Source: Perilla frutescens (taxonomy: Eukaryota; Streptophyta; Magnoliopsida; Lamiales; Lamiaceae). From it: a stretch of 64,000 nt of DNA. The translations under genes were made by a program, and so were the position numbers. The stretch covers positions 63,761,001-63,825,000 of the forward strand of contig BRKX01000003.1 of NCBI GenBank assembly GCA_026008535.1, read 5' to 3'. This document shows, one piece after another, positions 11,227 to 23,224 of this stretch. Position 1 is the stretch's first letter, and each line of letters begins with the position of its first letter. A model generated the notes under the pieces. The model searched no databases. It saw only the letters and a program-made list of their open reading frames with translations, and had not been told where the DNA came from.

Positions 11227-11835
11227 ATGTACACAAAGAAGGCAAGTCACAAAGAAGATGAAAAATTAATTGCTAGTGAAAATGTGTCCATCGTGGTTCA
11301 GCGAAAAATACCCAAGAAATGTGTTGATCCTGGTATGTTTGTCATACCATGTGTTATTGGTGGAAGAAGGATTGAAGGAGCCATGCTGGACTTGGGTGCA
11401 TCTATCAACGTAATGCCCATGACGATTTACAAAGAATTAAATTTGGGGCCTCTAAAGAGTAATGAAGTTAAAATACAATTGGCCGACAAGTCTAGAGTAT
11501 ATCCAGAGGGCATAGTTGAGGATGTTTTGATAAAGGTAGACGAGTTGATTTTTCCAGCAGACTTTTACATCCTTGATATGGGCACAGTGATATCTAAATC
11601 TTCAGTGGTTCTTCTGGGAATGCTATTTATGAAAACAACTAGGATGAAGATTGATGTGGACAGGGGCATGCTGACATGTGAATTTGATGGGGTGCTTGTA
11701 ACTTTTAACAATGTCAATCCCATAAAACACCCTTGCAATTCAAAGTTGATTGATTGTGTCCATACTTATGACCCAAAGATTGAAGAAAATTTACTTCAAA
11801 ATTTTTTACAAAATTTGATGGAGCAAATAGCTTAG
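11227..11835 (+). CDS. Athila-type retroviral-like aspartic protease (remnant of pol polyprotein)
   Basis: An uninterrupted frame of 202 codons. Active-site loop MLDLGASINVMPMTIYKEL with the catalytic Asp at residue 55 (DLGAS; Athila proteases use DLGAS or DSGAS where others have DTGA). The flap-side and second motif is VVLLGMLFMKTTRMKIDV near residues 128-147, equivalent to the ILGRPFL..A...ID motif, with GRP altered to GML. In an intact element this domain opens the pol polyprotein and cuts Gag-Pol. Here the frame simply ends at a TAG and no reverse transcriptase follows, so the protease is an orphan; open only by chance or because of recent deletion. The chosen start is the first ATG after the gag frame ends; the true polyprotein start would be upstream. 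Confidence 0.8.
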   Translation: MYTKKASHKEDEKLIASENVSIVVQRKIPKKCVDPGMFVIPCVIGGRRIEGAMLDLGASINVMPMTIYKELNLGPLKSNEVKIQLADKSRVYPEGIVEDVLIKVDELIFPADFYILDMGTVISKSSVVLLGMLFMKTTRMKIDVDRGMLTCEFDGVLVTFNNVNPIKHPCNSKLIDCVHTYDPKIEENLLQNFLQNLMEQIA

Positions 11836-13625
11836 CAAGGCATTACAGCTTACAATGTGCCTAAAAATTATGGAGGACAGATTGTGAAAAATTATCAGAA
11901 TGAGCTTATGCCCACGAGACTTGGAAATGATGTGACAAAGATGGGGTCAATCCGACTCCAAGAACCTAACTGAGATGTGGAAAAATTGATGTCGTGCCCA
12001 TGACAGTAAATGGGGCGCAACTGGGAGGCAACCCAGGTTTTATTTGTTTTATTTCATTTTTAATTTATTTAAATAAAATTTCCAGTTAATTAAACTAGTT
12101 TAGGGCTATTTTTACGTTTTTCTTTGAGATTTAAATTGGTACGGGATAAATAAAATGATAAAAGAAGATTCCTAAATTTTAGGGATTATTCTTTTATCCA
12201 CAATAGGGCACGGGAGTTGAGAAGAAGAGGAAGCCGCCAACTGGAAGGTTACAACAAGGTAACAGTGCGATTGTTGTGATCACAGAGAAGCTAAGTGCAA
12301 TCAAAAATACCTTTCTGATACTCGTTTGGTACGCATGGAGAAAGCCCTTATTGTATACTTCAAACATGCTGGGTTCACCTAACCAGCACCCGCGACCGAG
12401 TAACCTGGTTCTTTATGTCCATTAGATTAGGTTTCTTATTTTTGTTTTTATTTTTTAAAGTCACCCCTGTTCACCCACTTTGCCTCGTGGAAAATGTGTA
12501 GGTGGAGGCATTTCAGTTTGATGTTATGTTTTCTTGTTAAGTCTGTTTAAACACTTTGCCTCGTGCAAAGTGTGTTGGTGGTCAGTGTCTCTGTTAAGCA
12601 TGCTTTCTGTGAGTTCGTGTGGCCATTTCCTTTGATATATTCGAATTAATTGCTTTTTCAAAATCAACATGCCCACAGTAAGATAGGGATGATGAAAGAG
12701 TGTAGCATGCCCTGGGAAGATTTGAGCCTAATGCCGTATGCCTATTTCACAGCTTTCTTTTCTTCATGTGTGAACATTCTATGCTTAGGAGTTCTAGAAC
12801 TTGTTTTTGTTCTGCTTAAGGATCTTGGAATTGTTGATGCATTTATAGATAATTTAGGCCATCTTTTGTTGAGTCACCTTGATATAAATTAACCCACCAA
12901 TAGCACAGTCTTGCAGCCCTTTAAGCCTATAAAATGATGGTAATATATAGCCAGTGCATCACAAGAGCCTGAAAATATAAAAAAGGGAGGGGGCAGAGTT
13001 GTTGAAGGTTATATAAAAAGAAAAAATGCTAGAAAAAGATTAGGGGAATAAAGTAAAAAAAAAAAGAAAAAAATTGATAAAAGAAAATGAAAAAAGGAGG
13101 AAAAAAAAGGAAAGAATAAATTCCCCATAGTCTCAAGTGTTCAGAATACCCAAATAAAAAGAAATATTCATTGTCTAAACAGGGCACAAGAGGGTAGTTG
13201 ATTAGAAAGTAAAAGGGGAAACTGTACAGTTAATAAAGCACCATCTTTTATGAAATGCCCACTTCAGCCCAAAAAGCCCTTTTGATACTTATACATTTTT
13301 GGTTTCTTGAACTTGAAAGCAGAACATTAGCAAGCCTATGGGATGAATAGGTACATAATGCATTGAACTGAGTGCATACACTGAGTCTAAACATTGAGTG
13401 AAGAGAGTTTATGAGGATTACTACGATTTACTTATTTTTTATCTATTGTTGGCGTGTTGAAACTTTGCAATTATTTTTGAAATTTTGGAGTTGATGTGCC
13501 CACATTGATTTACAGTTTGTATGCTTGTGTTTGTGAGTCTGTTTCTTTTCTCTTTCTTTTCGTTTGTTTTTCTGGACGCGTTGCATCCCATTTTTTTGGA
13601 CAATCATGTCTAAAGTGTGTGGGTA
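11836..13625 (+). other. 3' internal non-coding region of the Athila-like element
   Basis: Starts right after the protease fragment, showing that RT, RNase H and integrase are deleted. Holds GGGAGGCAACCCAGG at about 12027, a landmark downstream of pol in Athila elements, duplicated CTTTGCCTCGTG blocks (12478 and 12557), an A/G-rich tract at 12975-13130 including AAAAAGGGAGGGGGCAGAG, and ends at the 3' LTR start. No credible gene; the small frame at 12650-12892 has no recognisable product. Confidence 0.65.
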
Positions 13626-16600
13626 TGATAAGTCCACTTATTTCATTTTTTTATAGGCATTTTATTCGCTATAAATGTCCTTTTTAGTCTGTTTTTTAGT
13701 CGAAAAGAACCAAGTTGTGGTCAAGGGTATCAGGTCGAGTCTGGCGAAAGAGGCATTTTATGCCTAATTATTCAAGCTTATCTAAACGCCATAAACAACA
13801 CTTAAAGGCACAGGGAACTTCTTCAGCATTCGTCCAATATTCGGGAAGTAGAATGGGCACAACGCCAATGATGAACCTGACTAGATGATGGCATGCCCAC
13901 ATTGCTCGTGCAGACTCAACCAAAGGCCTGAAATGGGCACATGCAGAATTTTCAGGAATCAGTCAAGTCAAAGAAGGCGTGAGAGATAGATATAAATCCG
14001 AGAAGAGTTGGTGCCAAGTTAGATTGCTGGAGAGGCGTGGCGATGAAGAGATAATAGCCTAGGTAAGGCTGTTTTGGATAAGGCTTATCCAGTCAGGCAC
14101 TGCAACAACCTGAATTTTCAGAATCTATTTAGAAAATTAAAGAAAATAATTATAGCCTAGGTAAAGATGTTTTGGAGGTTAACCGCGATTTTAGGGGTTA
14201 TTTTTTGTGAAACCGTCTTTTCGAGAATTTCGATCCCAGCTCAGTTATGGCCGATCTTGGTCATGTTTGGAAGGTATCGACCCAAGGAGTATGCCGGTAC
14301 TTTCAGATTCTGAATCCAAGGTTGTTTAAGGTTCCGGCGATGAAAAACGTGTAGAGTAAGAGCGAGAATAGTGTTTTTCCGTAAGGGCGCGATCGTTAGA
14401 AATTTGCGAAATCTCATGTGTTGACCCGAGCCTTGTTTCTTCAAGCCTACCCTATAGGAAATTTCTTAATGAATCCGTTGACATTCCTGGATTTTCAATC
14501 AGAGGTCAATCAAACGCTCGGGAATTTTATTTGTCCCTTATGTGGAATAGAAATTCTATTTTTGGAAAGAGAATCTTTTCTCGTTTTCCTTCAAGACGAC
14601 TCGTTCTTTACCTCGATTCGAGTTGGTTCAATAGTACTCGATCTAACGAACCTCCCGATATTTTTAGATTTCATGTTGGAGGTCATTTGGACCTCGCCAT
14701 CGAATAAAGCACCTTTTAACCAAACCCGAAATTTCTTTAGTAGAATTTTTGCACTGCAGTAGCTTCTTTGGGAAGCCATAATTTCCCTTATAAATAGAGC
14801 CCCTCCCCCCCTCATTTCTTGCACTTTCACTTCTTCCCCTCCTATTTCTTAAGAATCGAAAGTCGAGCGAGCATCAAAGTCAAGCGAGGGACATTCTTCG
14901 TTAGTGTTCCTCCAAGACGATAAGCAGAAAGGGCGAGAGAGAGGGAGGATCCACTGGAGGAGAAGCAGCCACCACCGCCACCGCCGTGGAGTCGCTCAGG
15001 TCCCGCCGTGGAGTCGCTCAGGTCTCGCCGTCGCGGGGGACCTGCGGTGGCTGGGGTGCCCCTTCGGCCAGAAGCAGCCCGCGCGCACAGAGTTCCATCC
15101 GGCATGGGGCACCCCCTGCCCCACCGGTGCGGGGCCTCCCACCGGCGTGGGAGAGGCCGCGCCAAGTCCCGCAGGCGCTGGGTTGGTTTTGCAGATTTTC
15201 GTTCGGAGGCCATAACTTTTGACTCGGTTTAAATCACGAGGCCCATGAATACTCATATCGAAGCTCTTTCAAATATCTACGTAGCTGCAGAAGCCAAGCA
15301 TCTGGAATCTTAACTTTGATAGTTGGATTTTCTATTTCTATTTTCGGTAATTTCGGGCGTTTAAATCCTTTAATTCTCGTATTTTAAGTCGTAGTTAAGG
15401 GTCGAGGATTTAGATATCATTTCGATTTCTTGTTAAGATCTCAAATAAATCTGCTAATTGATCGACTCTCGTAAGAAAATGAGAACTTCGAGGAGACTCG
15501 AGGAAAGGATATTTTGGCTCGTTGCTTCGTCCACGTGCTCGTTATCGAGGTGCTCGTCATCGAGGTGGGTGATTCTAAACTAAATCTATGGTTTGAGCTA
15601 GTAAGCTCTAAAAGCATGTTAAGCCAAGGGAAATATCCAATAAATATTTTATGCTCTGCCTGATTAGTCTCTGTACAAGGAAAGAAAATGAAAGTAAGGA
15701 AGAAAAAAAGTTATAACATGATTATGTTAATTGTTATTTGAGCTCTTGAATAAAGTAAGAGATGCTATGTTTTTTATATGATATCTTATAGTTGATTTAA
15801 ATAAGGTATACACGATCATGATCATAAGTTAAGTTGTTATCGATGTTATTGATGAGGAAGGTTATTTAAGTGAGTAGTGCCTTGTAGGTCGATTATAGTA
15901 TCCCTTGTGGCATTAAGGCTATAGTATTAATTGAGGAATACAATCTAGATGATTCAATCTAGGTTATGATTTATACTAGTATGATTTAGCATTGAGGCTT
16001 TGATATTAAGGATTGAATGTGAGAATTCAATGTTGAGGATTAAGTATTAAGGATTCAAGGTTAAGGTTTTGATATTGAATGTTATGATTCAATTATTGTT
16101 AAGTAGGTTATTAAGCTCAAAGAACAGTTTCATTTCATTATCATGTTGTGACCTTCGTGTCACTAAAGTTGAATCTTGATAAACTCATAAGGATAATTGA
16201 GGTAACCTCTCTCTTATCCTAAGGCATGCCTAAGGGTGCAGTAGACAACAGGTTTGAGCCATGAAGGGCGTCAGGAAAAGAAGTAAAAGGTTTTGTGGAT
16301 ATGGAGAGGGATTTTGCGTTTTGCTCTCCATATACCATTAGTTATTAATTGGATATTTCTAAAGTTTATCAAAGAGTTTTCTCATAAAACCCCACTGAGT
16401 ACATTAGTGCTCACGCCCTCTTTTTCAAATGTTTTCAGGTAAAGATGCTGAGGCCGGTGATGTGCTGCTGGTGGGGTTACCTGAGTTGTCTGAGTTTCCA
16501 AAGTTGTTGCCTTATATGGTTACATGATTTTTCTTCCGTTATGTTTCTGCTAAGTACTCTGATGTCTAGTATTTTGTTCTGATATATGTAAATTGATTTT

Positions 16601-18314
16601 TGATAGTAGCATGTCTTAAATGCTATGATTCCTAAATATCAATAAAGTCTTTAAGAAGAAAAAGCATGTGTTCTTTTAACATACTCATTTATTCCTTCAT
16701 TGATTCCGAGTTATTTAAACATGATGGTATCTATTCACTTTCAGTTGACCTGTGAATGAGTCTTGCATGCTTATTATCGTTGTTCACCTATGAAGGGGCT
16801 TTTTTTTCAAGTATGATTCTGCTCGTTTCCAGTTAATCTTAAGTTGTTTTCCTATTTCGTCCTACGAATGGGATATTATGATTTATTTGCCTCTGACCTA
16901 TTGATGGGTCTTAGTTGTTGTGACCTATGAAGAGGTCTTGTTTATTTAAAGAGTCGGATTCCTATTTGTTAGTCATTGGATTCTGTTTAAATTTCGATTG
17001 GCCTATGATTAGGCATTCCTTCAACTCGATTGAACCTTTTGACTCCTTGATTCGTTGAAAATGATAATTCTTCCAAGTCATATAGTTAAGTTGCCTAAAA
17101 TTTTGAGGCACTAACTTAGTTCGATTCTAGGAACACCCCTGGATTTCTGATTAATCTTCCTTTTTTCTTCGGCTTTTATGCCTAACACCTTATCTCTATT
17201 AAAAATGACTATCTAGGGACTAGGCTGTTATAGGTACAGAGGGCACGCCAGACCCGGAATGCAGTTGGAGACCTCCGCTTGTAGGGGATTTGAATTCGGA
17301 TTGTAATCTATTTAAGCTAGTTTCATTTTCTGGAAATGAAGTTCGAAACACTGATACAATATTTCATTTTCTGCACTTTAAATTATCATTTTATTTTTGT
17401 ATGCTGCCAAGGTAGCGAGCACAATCCAATAGGCTTTATGCCTTTGGGATTTAGGAACCGTTTTGATGCTCAACGTTGGTGTTGATTCTTTAATCAATTT
17501 AATTTAGTAAGTTCTTTACTTTAATTTGTGTCTTTAAATTCTGCAAGTTTAATTTTATCTAGCATGCTTGGCTAGATCTTTAATTCTGTTGTTTGAATGA
17601 TAGGAAATGGTTTAAGTAAAACTGGACTCGTGAGGCTGAAATGGGCATAGTAATACATGAAAGGTTTCTGCCGATTCTTAGCCTTGTTCCACATGAGTGT
17701 GTGTCTGACATGCCCAATGTGGCTGATCACTCATTAGACATAGAGGGTACACCACTATTAATTGAATTGACGAATCGTGATTGTGTGTTGATTCATATAG
17801 TAATAAGGAAATCGGTGGGTTGTTGTGGGCACATGAGGAATCGGTAAACACAACGAACTTGGGTTCGTCTAGGGCACATTGTTGTCTATTCATTTACATC
17901 TCTTTGGGAAAACGGGGGGTGGGTGATAGGTTAGGGGTTTACTTGATGAGGAATCGCTTTTAAGCCTAATATGAAAGGATGAATGAGGATATGCAAAGAG
18001 AAATCCGATCTCCATAACTGGGTGACTTAGTAATGCATGAAAATCAGTGTGCCCATGATCAAGTAATTTAGACTTAAACCAAATTCTAGTTCCAATACCG
18101 GAACCTTTTATTATTTGATATTCTCTTTAGTTTTGTTTTGCAGATTTAATTTTAGCAAGGTGACAACACAACCAACCCACTTTTGTTATTGGTTACTCGA
18201 AGGTGGAATCACATTAGCTCTCTGTGGAATCGATCCATACTCACGAGCTAGCTACGCTCGCTGTGGGCACAGGAGCATTACAAATTTATTTTGAGCGCTA
18301 AACGATTGCGCGTT
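13626..18314 (+). repeat. 3' LTR of the Athila-like element, split by a solo LTR
   Basis: Matches the 5' LTR from TGATAAGTCCACTTATTTC. Interrupted at 14100/17233 by solo LTR copy 2; the two halves join at the same sequence that reads without a break near 6400 in the 5' LTR. Right border 18314-18315, followed by AGTAG. It lacks the hAT MITE. Confidence 0.82.
14101..17232 (+). mobile_element. Solo LTR, copy 2 of the 3.1 kb family
   Basis: Starts TGCAACAACCTGAATTTTCA and ends ACTAGGCTGTTATA: both the opening TGTAACA and the closing TGTTACA carry one substitution, so this copy is older or more decayed. TSD GGCAC (14096-14100) against GGTAC (17233-17237); the uninterrupted 5' LTR reads GGTAC at this place, so the left duplicate has mutated. 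Contains a GC-rich pocket at 14950-15190 different from those of copies 1 and 3, and TATAAATAGAGCCCC near 14789. Frames in the GC-rich pocket (14842-15256) are not genes. Confidence 0.88.
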
Positions 18315-18319
18315 AGTAG

Positions 18320-19409
18320 TAATCATTGTGAAGGAAAATACTAAATAGAGACCATCTTAATTAAACAAACTTGCCTTCGTAAATAGTCAAAGTCTGCCTA
18401 ATTCAGGTTATTGTGATGACAAGCCTGCCTTGGCATCCTCGACAACCTCTGTTGCTAACCTTTCTCTAATTCGTGAAAGAATAGAGAATGGTTCTAGTTT
18501 AGATGATGTAAAAGCTGAAGACCATGCAGGGGGTGAAATGTGTCCTGGTTATCTTTGGCTAGGCATTTTGTCGAACAGTTAGAGTGTCTTTCGACTAGTT
18601 GAGATTCAATGGATCCTTATGTCCTGCTCAAGCTCCGTAGGCATATCAACCACCCAATTTTTCAAAATTTATCACATATAAATAACACCCTATGTCACTA
18701 TACATGAAACTTCATTCCTAATTATAAGTAACCATCAAATCCATCATTCTAGCAACATTCAAGTTCAACTAACTTTAAAAAAAAAAAAAACTTTACAGTT
18801 CTCACAAGTTTCACACTCAACATTCTTCCATTCTTCCCCAAAATCTCATCTTTTATGGCGTTGTAGATCACCTGAGCCCTCAAATTCTGCGGACCACATT
18901 AGCATCAAATTTTTCATAATCTCTTTGGCTTCTCGTCAACTAAATGCCCTGGCTTGTCATCAATTGGGGAAAATTAACACAAAGTAGACAAAGGTAATCT
19001 TCTCACGAGAAGGAAGTGAGAAGATGAAAAAACAATTGAGAGATGTGTGAGTGCAAGAATGCAAGAGTGGATGGATGAGAAAATGTAAAGAATTGAGTAA
19101 AAATTTATTATTGCCGACTATATTGAAAATGTGAAATTTGTATAATTTTTCATCTAAAATATGACATGGTATTTAATAAAATGAGAATTGGCCCACGTGG
19201 CGTTTAACTAACGGAGAAATTAAGAAATTTGAAATTTGTTAGTTCAGTTAGAAAAGCATCTGATGATAATGAATATAAAAGTAAGTAGAATGATCTATTA
19301 AAAAAAAATTATACAAGGACTTATCGAAATAAAATATAGAAGTACAAGGACCGAGAATGTGTTTCGCCTAAAAGTAATTGAGTTGGACTTATGTTCAATA
19401 GGTGCACCA
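18320..19409. other. AT-rich flank with one short open stretch
   Basis: Right flank of the Athila-like element. At 18415-18582 plus a 55-codon open stretch reads DDKPALASSTTSVANLSLIR and later MCPGYLWLGILSNS before TAG; it starts just after an acceptor-like CAG and could be an exon remnant, but I cannot name it. The remainder is AT-rich with no gene. Confidence 0.3.
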
Positions 19410-19975
19410 TCAAACATGTTGATCGGTCAACGCCAGAAAAAGCACGTTGACCCGGACAACCCGCAAAAATAAATATCAAAACCAGTATCAACTGTAACAC
19501 TAAAATGTATCACGTATATTCTTAAAAATACCGGTCAAGAAAGAAAAATCCCGTCAAAATCAGTATCAACTGTAACACTAAAAAGTATATGATGTAGATA
19601 GAAATGCGTATAATCCATTGATTATGACAATATCCGGAAGAACACAATAATAATATCGTTGATTCTTACAAAAATACCTAATTGCACGTAAATATCACAC
19701 GTTTTATTAAACTTCAACTTCTCTAATAACAATATAGATCTATATATTTATAATATACGAGAATCATGAAAGACAAAAAATATAAAACCTAATTTAGATA
19801 AAATTCTTAATTGATAATGTAATCTAAATAGATAATAAAATTATAATCAAATTTAAAATATAATCTAAAAAATATATTTCCATCAATATCACCCAAAATT
19901 TAAAAAGTATCACATGTGTCACTTTTTTTTTTTTGCGGGTTGACTGGGTCAACGCCAACCCGCATTGACTGTCTA
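19410..19975. mobile_element. MITE-like inverted-repeat element with GTTGACC arms
   Basis: Left arm near 19410-19475 contains GGTCAACGCC and ACGTTGACCCGGACAACCCG; right arm near 19925-19970 contains GCGGGTTGACTGGGTCAACG, so the arms are inverted copies. The interior has two copies of GTATCAACTGTAACACTAAA (19489 and 19565). A related arm lies at about 43935-44067. No clear TSD, superfamily unassigned. Confidence 0.5.
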
Positions 19976-20366
19976 AAATAACACTATATACAACTAGTGT
20001 AGGGAAGTTTTTGCTAAATTAATTAGGTGTAAAATATCAAACTACCCCCAATATATAGTGTTCAATTTGCTTAATTAAGTTTCACTATAAATAAATTGAA
20101 TATAAAATTCAAACGCTATTCTCTAAATTCCAAAATTAATTAAATAAAGTTAAAACACCATTATACGCGACTTTAATTATAAATTTGGAAGAATAATAAT
20201 GTCCCCTTCAAGACGACTTGATGGACTAACCTAACCACTTTGCATTACAGCTTGCAGACGTTGAGTTGTGACACAGTATGTTAATTTGCTTTTCTAACAC
20301 TCATCATATCAAAAAGTTCTATGGCAAGAATTGCATCAATTAACTAAAAGTATACCGTGAGTAATA
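19976..20366. other. AT-rich spacer
   Basis: No gene or repeat border seen. The last nine bases before the next element (TGAGTAATA, 20358-20366) are its left target duplication. Confidence 0.4.
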
Positions 20367-20761
20367 GGGAAATTTACACTTTGATACCTACATTTTTCAC
20401 ACTTTTTTAAAAAATGACTCACTTTATTATTATTAGCAAAACAGTACCCACTTTTTCAAAGTTTTTGCAAATCTGACCTCGATCAAATTTTCAGCCTAGA
20501 ATATGTATGTGATACGCCGGAATTCTTGCGTGGCTTTTTTGCTCCAATAAAAAATATTATCTGAATATTCTATGTCAATTATGAATTAAAAATAAAATAA
20601 ATTTGTTGGGCATGCCACATGAATTTTCTAGATTGAAAATTTGATCGAGCTCAAATTTGCAAAGTTTTTGAAAAAGTGGGGGTACTGTTTTGTTAATAGT
20701 AATAAAGTGGGTCATTTTTTAAAAAGTATCCAAAATGTAGATATCAAAGTGTAAATTCACC
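20367..20761. mobile_element. Mutator-like MITE, 395 bp, long terminal inverted repeats
   Basis: Arms of about 130 bp are inverted copies: left GGGAAATTTACACTTTGATA, right end read inward GGTGAATTTACACTTTGATA, continuing through CCCACTTTTTCAAA and GATCAAATTTTCA. Flanked by TGAGTAATA and TTAGCAATA, a 9-bp duplication with two mismatches, as expected for Mutator-type insertion. No coding capacity. Confidence 0.78.
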
Positions 20762-20770
20762 TTAGCAATA

Positions 20771-21209
20771 TAAACAACATGATAATGACGTACATATATT
20801 CATCATGAATACGAGAAGAAATACTATTTTTGTCCGATTTAACTAAAATTATACCTAATTATTTCATTCATAACAAAATTAATAAAATGAAATATGATGA
20901 AAAAAAATGGAGGTTTGATCCGATGTGCTGGGAAAGACAAAAATTTAAAAAAAGTTGAACTTCAATATAAGTATAGAATAACACAACTATATCCCCTTCA
21001 TATAATCACACCTTACCTACATTAATTAGCATCATACATATGAGCAACATCTCATATGTATGATCGAAATTTTCGGGCAAAGGAAGGCCCCCAGCTAGGC
21101 CCCCCTTCCCCTGCTACTCTTTCAAGTAAATTAAAGCAAATAGATTTGTATAGTAGAGCATTTTATGTGCGGAATCATTGGAAATTAAGCCTACGAGGAG
21201 GCTACTCAT
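20771..21209. other. AT-rich spacer before LINE remnant
   Basis: No gene. A short C/G-rich run at 21080-21115 (GGCCCCCAGCTAGGCCCCCC) stands out but has no recognised role. Confidence 0.35.
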
Positions 21210-21371
21210 TTTGAGACAGTGATTTTTAGTTGGGCTAGGCGAATGGCAAATGTCATTGCTCACTCATCAGCTAGTTTAGCTGCAAGTAATCCTGCTTTTA
21301 GTTTCTACACCGATGCTTTACTTGAGTTTATTTTGTCAGATATTTCACCCGTCGAGGAGGACTCATTTTAA
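21210..21371 (+). pseudogene. RNase H-like C-terminal remnant of a plant LINE
   Basis: Frame FETVIFSWARRMANVIAHSS and onward ends at TAA 21369-21371. The W-x-R-R-x-A-N-x-x-A-H-x-x-A pattern is the C-terminal signature of the RNase H (RVT_3-type) domain in plant non-LTR retrotransposons and related genes. Only about 53 codons remain; no reverse transcriptase lies upstream. A dead fragment. Confidence 0.65.
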
Positions 21372-22039
21372 TATACAAGTATATATAACATGTGTTGCGC
21401 GTAGTTGTAATGATCTTGCTGAATAATGTTATAATATGTATAAATAACAATTATAAGGTATATTATAGTTATAAAATATCAAATTTAAAATAAGATTATA
21501 TTAAAGCATATTAAAATAAATTATTTTATATCAAATATAGTTTTTTATGAGAAATGGTTATAAACTATTACTTTTTCAGAATCAGATGAATTATTTTCTT
21601 CAGAAATTAAGAGAGAAAAATCGATACTCGTGCAATGAAGATGCCATAGATAACATAATAGAAAAGCCCATAAGAAAGTGGATGAATACGGAAAAAAAAA
21701 TTGATATACAAGTTTATTATAGTAGAAATTTTAAAGCATGCAACCATAGAAAACAGGAATTTGCAGGAATTGATGGCGAAATTGTTGATACAAGGGGTGA
21801 GTTTTTTCTTCTTTATTTACCAAAAAATTTTAACTTAAATTTAATTAAGACTACAACTTAATAAAAAAATATAGGTTAAAAAGCAAAAAAGGCAATTGAA
21901 GTTATATTTTTATTTTTAAAATTATTGGTGGCTATAGGGAGAAAATTAGGGGTCATGTAGTTTTCATTTAATTAATTGAAGAAATCCAAAATATCAATGC
22001 AATATTAATAGCTTATACAAAAATAATTCTTAGTTTTTA
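21372..22039. other. AT-rich stretch
   Basis: A 104-codon frame at 21547-21861 plus has no recognised family and AT-rich codon use like its surroundings; I do not call it a gene. Confidence 0.3.
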
Positions 22040-22917
22040 TATTTTAAAGGGAAAATGGTCAGAGACATCCCTAATGTTTCCATTTATGATTAACTAAGCC
22101 TCTGAAGTTTTTTTAGGTACAAATAAACCCTTTATCTTGTTAATTAATAACATGCATGCCTCTCACTACTATTATGACTCCAAAATAGTTTTGTGCCAAA
22201 ATTTTCTTCTATTTATTTTTAATTTATAACCATGATTTCTCTAATTCTCAATATTTTATTTATAAAAGATGTCAAAATCAATTTATTATTATTATTATTA
22301 TTATTATTTTGAAAAAATTATATATTAAAATATTCCGGACACTTTATTTTAGAAATTTATTTATTATGAATTAATTATTATAATTACTACTACATTATTT
22401 TTATCGGTTCAATTTTTTAAATTCTATAAAAATTATGCCATTAAAATTGTTGACACCTAACACATCTATCATTAAAAAATTGATAAAAAAAAATAACAAC
22501 GAAATTAGACAACTGTAGTACTATTAAAATTTGTATTTAATTAAAAACATATTTAACTTTAACCGAAAAATCGATTATTTCAATTTTCTATTATTAAGGG
22601 CAATTAATTCGGTTTTGTTCTGTTGTGATTTTTTTGAATTTGTTTTATTCAGTTAAATTTAAAAAAAATAAAGCTAAACCATATAAACTAATACTTTCTC
22701 AACACACATGATATTCTTAGTTAAAATGGTTTTGTATTAATTTTTTATTATTATTTTTTATCACACCAGAAAATGTTTAATTTATTATTATATTTCAATC
22801 TTTCTATTAGCATAATTGTCTCGTTATTATTGATTGAATAGCATGTCCAGACTGAATTTGTCAAAGTTCGATATTAAGGATAATCACTTAAAATATTCTT
22901 TTATTGGGTAGTAGATA

Positions 22918-23204
22918 CTCCCTCCATTTATTTATGATGGTTGTTTTATTTTTTAATCTAGAATTAACATTTAATTATTTAATTTGGACTAATGTATCCA
23001 TCCCTCCAATATATATCACATAAAGTCTAATTCACTTATGTTAATCTATAAAAAAAAAAGACAACATTTTCTCTCTCTGTATATTTTTAAGGTTCGAGAT
23101 ATAGTTAAAATTGGGTGAGAGAGAATATGTCAAAATATATAAAATAACGGATATTTTGACATAATAAAAAAGCTAAAACAACTATATTAAAGGAATGTAG
23201 GGAA
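22918..23204. mobile_element. Stowaway (Tc1/mariner) MITE, 287 bp
   Basis: Left CTCCCTCCATTTATTTATGA, right ...AAAGGAATGTAGGGAA, flanked by TA on both sides (22916-22917, 23205-23206). The CTCCCTCC-type terminus and TA duplication are the Stowaway hallmark. Arms partly decayed. Confidence 0.75.
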
Positions 23205-23224
23205 TAAATTATAATTTAATTAAA

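Larger units (their letters stand above)
5910..18314 (+). mobile_element. Internally deleted Athila-like Ty3/gypsy retrotransposon with nested insertions
   Basis: Two LTRs in the same orientation (5910 to about 7855, and 13626 to about 18314) both begin TGATAAGTCCA and end near GCGCGT. After removing the inserted hAT MITE and the solo LTR they are about 1.55-1.58 kb each. Probable TSD AGTAG at 5905-5909 and 18315-18319. Between them, in order: gag, an Athila-type aspartic protease, then directly the post-pol block with GGGAGGCAACCCAGG (12025-12040) that follows integrase in Athila elements. Reverse transcriptase, RNase H and integrase are absent, so this is a non-autonomous deletion derivative. 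Three later insertions (6899-7261, 8444-9894, 14101-17232) each carry their own TSD. Confidence 0.82.

Noticed and set aside
14842..15256. Five overlapping Pro/Arg/Gly-rich frames
   Set aside because: Located in the GC-rich pocket of solo LTR copy 2; not shared with copies 1 and 3.
21547..21861. 104-codon plus frame
   Set aside because: Codon use follows the AT-rich background; no family recognised; no splice or promoter signs.
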